From NCBI GenBank assembly GCA_001771235.1, contig METF01000114.1, positions 1 through 6,685 of the forward strand: a DNA stretch of 6,685 bases. Reading direction: 5' to 3'. Of this stretch, positions 6,143 through 6,685 are shown piece after piece. A program made the position numbers and the translations under genes. The notes under the pieces are model-generated. The model saw only the letters and a program-made list of their open reading frames with translations, searched no databases and had not been told where the DNA came from. Origin of the DNA: Candidatus Zhuqueibacterota bacterium RBG_16_48_16. GTDB taxonomy: Bacteria > Zhuqueibacterota > Zhuqueibacteria > Residuimicrobiales > Sediminimicrobiaceae. Position 1 is the stretch's first letter. Every line of letters starts with the position of its first letter.

Positions 6143-6148
6143 AAGGAA
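6143..6148 (+). promoter_or_regulatory. Ribosome binding site that sets the nikR start
   Basis: AAGGAA lies directly against an ATG at 6149 (zero spacing) but 6 nt before the ATG at 6155. The second gives normal spacing and starts the protein MIRVTRFGVS, the usual NikR N-terminus. The first ATG would add only Met-Thr. Confidence 0.75.
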
Positions 6149-6154
6149 ATGACG

Positions 6155-6571
6155 ATGATAAGAGTGACCCGCTTTGGCGTTTCGATGGACACAAATTTGT
6201 TGAGGCGTTTTGACGAGCATATCAAAAAACGCGGTTATTCGAATAGATCGGAAGCCTTTCGCGATCTCGTTCGCGACCGGCTGGTGAAGGAGGAGTGGGC
6301 GTGGGAAGAAGAGGAGACGGTCGGCACGGTAACGCTCATTTACGACCACCATCAACGGGAATTGCAGGAACAACTGACCGAGCAGCAACATCGCTATCTC
6401 GATAAGATCGTGTCGTCCATGCACGTCCACCTGGATGAGAACAATTGCCTGGAAGTCCTGGCGGTCAAAGGTAAGGCCAGGGACGTCAAAGATGTGGCGC
6501 ACCAGCTCATCAGCCGAAAGGGCGTAAAGCACGGCAAGCTGGTTATGACGACGACCGGAAAGAACCTGTAG
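6155..6571 (+). CDS. nikR: Nickel-responsive transcriptional regulator NikR
   Basis: A 138-residue protein with the full NikR architecture. The N-terminal ribbon-helix-helix DNA-binding domain (about 1-48) has the beta strand IRVTRFGVSM and the helix pair ending in RGYSNRSEAFRDLVRDRL (26-43). The C-terminal ACT-like nickel-binding and tetramerisation domain (about 55-132) has YDHHQREL (63-70), H79 in EQQH, MHVHLDENNC (89-98) and LEVLAVKG (99-106). By comparison with E. coli NikR, H79, H90, H92 and C98 match the high-affinity nickel ligands H76, H87, H89 and C95, so all four are present. In the family, Ni(II) binding makes the tetramer bind operator palindromes and usually represses nickel uptake genes; no such gene is in the window. 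The stop faces that of a minus-strand gene 13 bp away. It is divergent from the lipoprotein gene. The start was chosen by ribosome site spacing and family alignment. Confidence 0.95.
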   Translation: MIRVTRFGVSMDTNLLRRFDEHIKKRGYSNRSEAFRDLVRDRLVKEEWAWEEEETVGTVTLIYDHHQRELQEQLTEQQHRYLDKIVSSMHVHLDENNCLEVLAVKGKARDVKDVAHQLISRKGVKHGKLVMTTTGKNL

Positions 6572-6584
6572 TGCCGGGCGGCTT

Positions 6585-6685
6585 TTACGCCGACAGCAAT
6601 TTTCGCATGTTTTTCAGGCTCGTTTCGATGGCTTCCAAAACCGGGCCTTTCGTTCTGTCCTGTTCGACCACATACCATTCCACCC
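6585..6685 (-). CDS. C-terminal end of a sugar phosphate isomerase/epimerase-type TIM barrel protein (partial)
   Basis: The minus-strand frame that enters at the window edge gives 32 residues before TAA (6585-6587). It reads VEWYVVEQDRTKGPVLEAI followed by a helix ETSLKNMRKLLSA. The 'WYVVEQD...P.E....S...LR' ending is typical of xylose-isomerase-like TIM barrel proteins (sugar phosphate isomerase/epimerase, IolE/IolI relatives), in which the last barrel strand carries the EQD and a final helix closes the protein. The reaction and substrate cannot be read from this fragment. It is convergent with nikR, with 13 bp between stop codons and no convincing terminator between them. A spurious frame from a different start also crosses this region on the same strand. 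Confidence 0.72.
   Translation of the reverse strand, partial: VEWYVVEQDRTKGPVLEAIETSLKNMRKLLSA

Noticed and set aside
5900..6154. In-frame 85-codon N-terminal extension of nikR
   Set aside because: NikR proteins start at the beta strand seen at 6155. The extension has no domain, no good ribosome site, and contains the region expected to hold the promoter.

Overview
The window reads as ordinary chromosomal DNA from an uncultivated-type bacterium of the FCB superphylum (Calditrichota, KSB1 or Ignavibacteriota-like). This is an inference. It rests mainly on the C-terminal tail of the large secreted protein at 2706-4739, which carries the YPNPFNP motif and a FlgD-like/type IX secretion style domain ending in a KRML-type tail. 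It is also supported by strong AGGAGGT ribosome binding sites and by a Tat-exported Gfo/Idh/MocA protein of a type common in FCB and Planctomycetes genomes. No rRNA, tRNA, CRISPR array, transposase or phage gene is visible.

Layout. Bases 1-123 (+) are the last 40 codons of a membrane permease. Convergent to it, bases 160-2569 (-) hold three genes: a 63-residue DUF2892 membrane protein, a SAM methyltransferase that overlaps it by 4 bp, and after a 50 bp gap the Gfo/Idh/MocA oxidoreductase with a twin-arginine signal. A perfect 14-bp-stem hairpin (2658-2688) separates them from a 677-residue secreted glycoside hydrolase family 5-like protein (2706-4739, -). The 301 bp gap 4740-5040 holds a plausible promoter, a head-to-head pair of REP-like palindromes (REPIN-like, 4902-4968) and a strong terminator hairpin (4996-5020). 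Next come an unrecognised lipoprotein (5041-5871, -), a divergent intergenic region, the nickel-responsive repressor nikR (6155-6571, +), and the last 32 codons of a sugar phosphate isomerase/epimerase-type TIM barrel protein (6585-6685, -).

How the parts relate. The exported GH5-like protein, the exported oxidoreductase and the sugar isomerase-like protein suggest a carbohydrate-using lifestyle, but they are not one obvious operon. NikR has all four canonical nickel ligands, but no nickel transporter lies in the window. Its divergent neighbour is the lipoprotein, whose C-terminus is rich in His and acidic residues.

The most notable observation is that the GH5-like protein keeps the fold landmarks of the family while both catalytic glutamates are replaced by arginine (NEP becomes VRP, GEFG becomes ARFG). 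Several other active-site residues are also changed. This looks like a secreted pseudo-glycosidase, possibly repurposed for binding.
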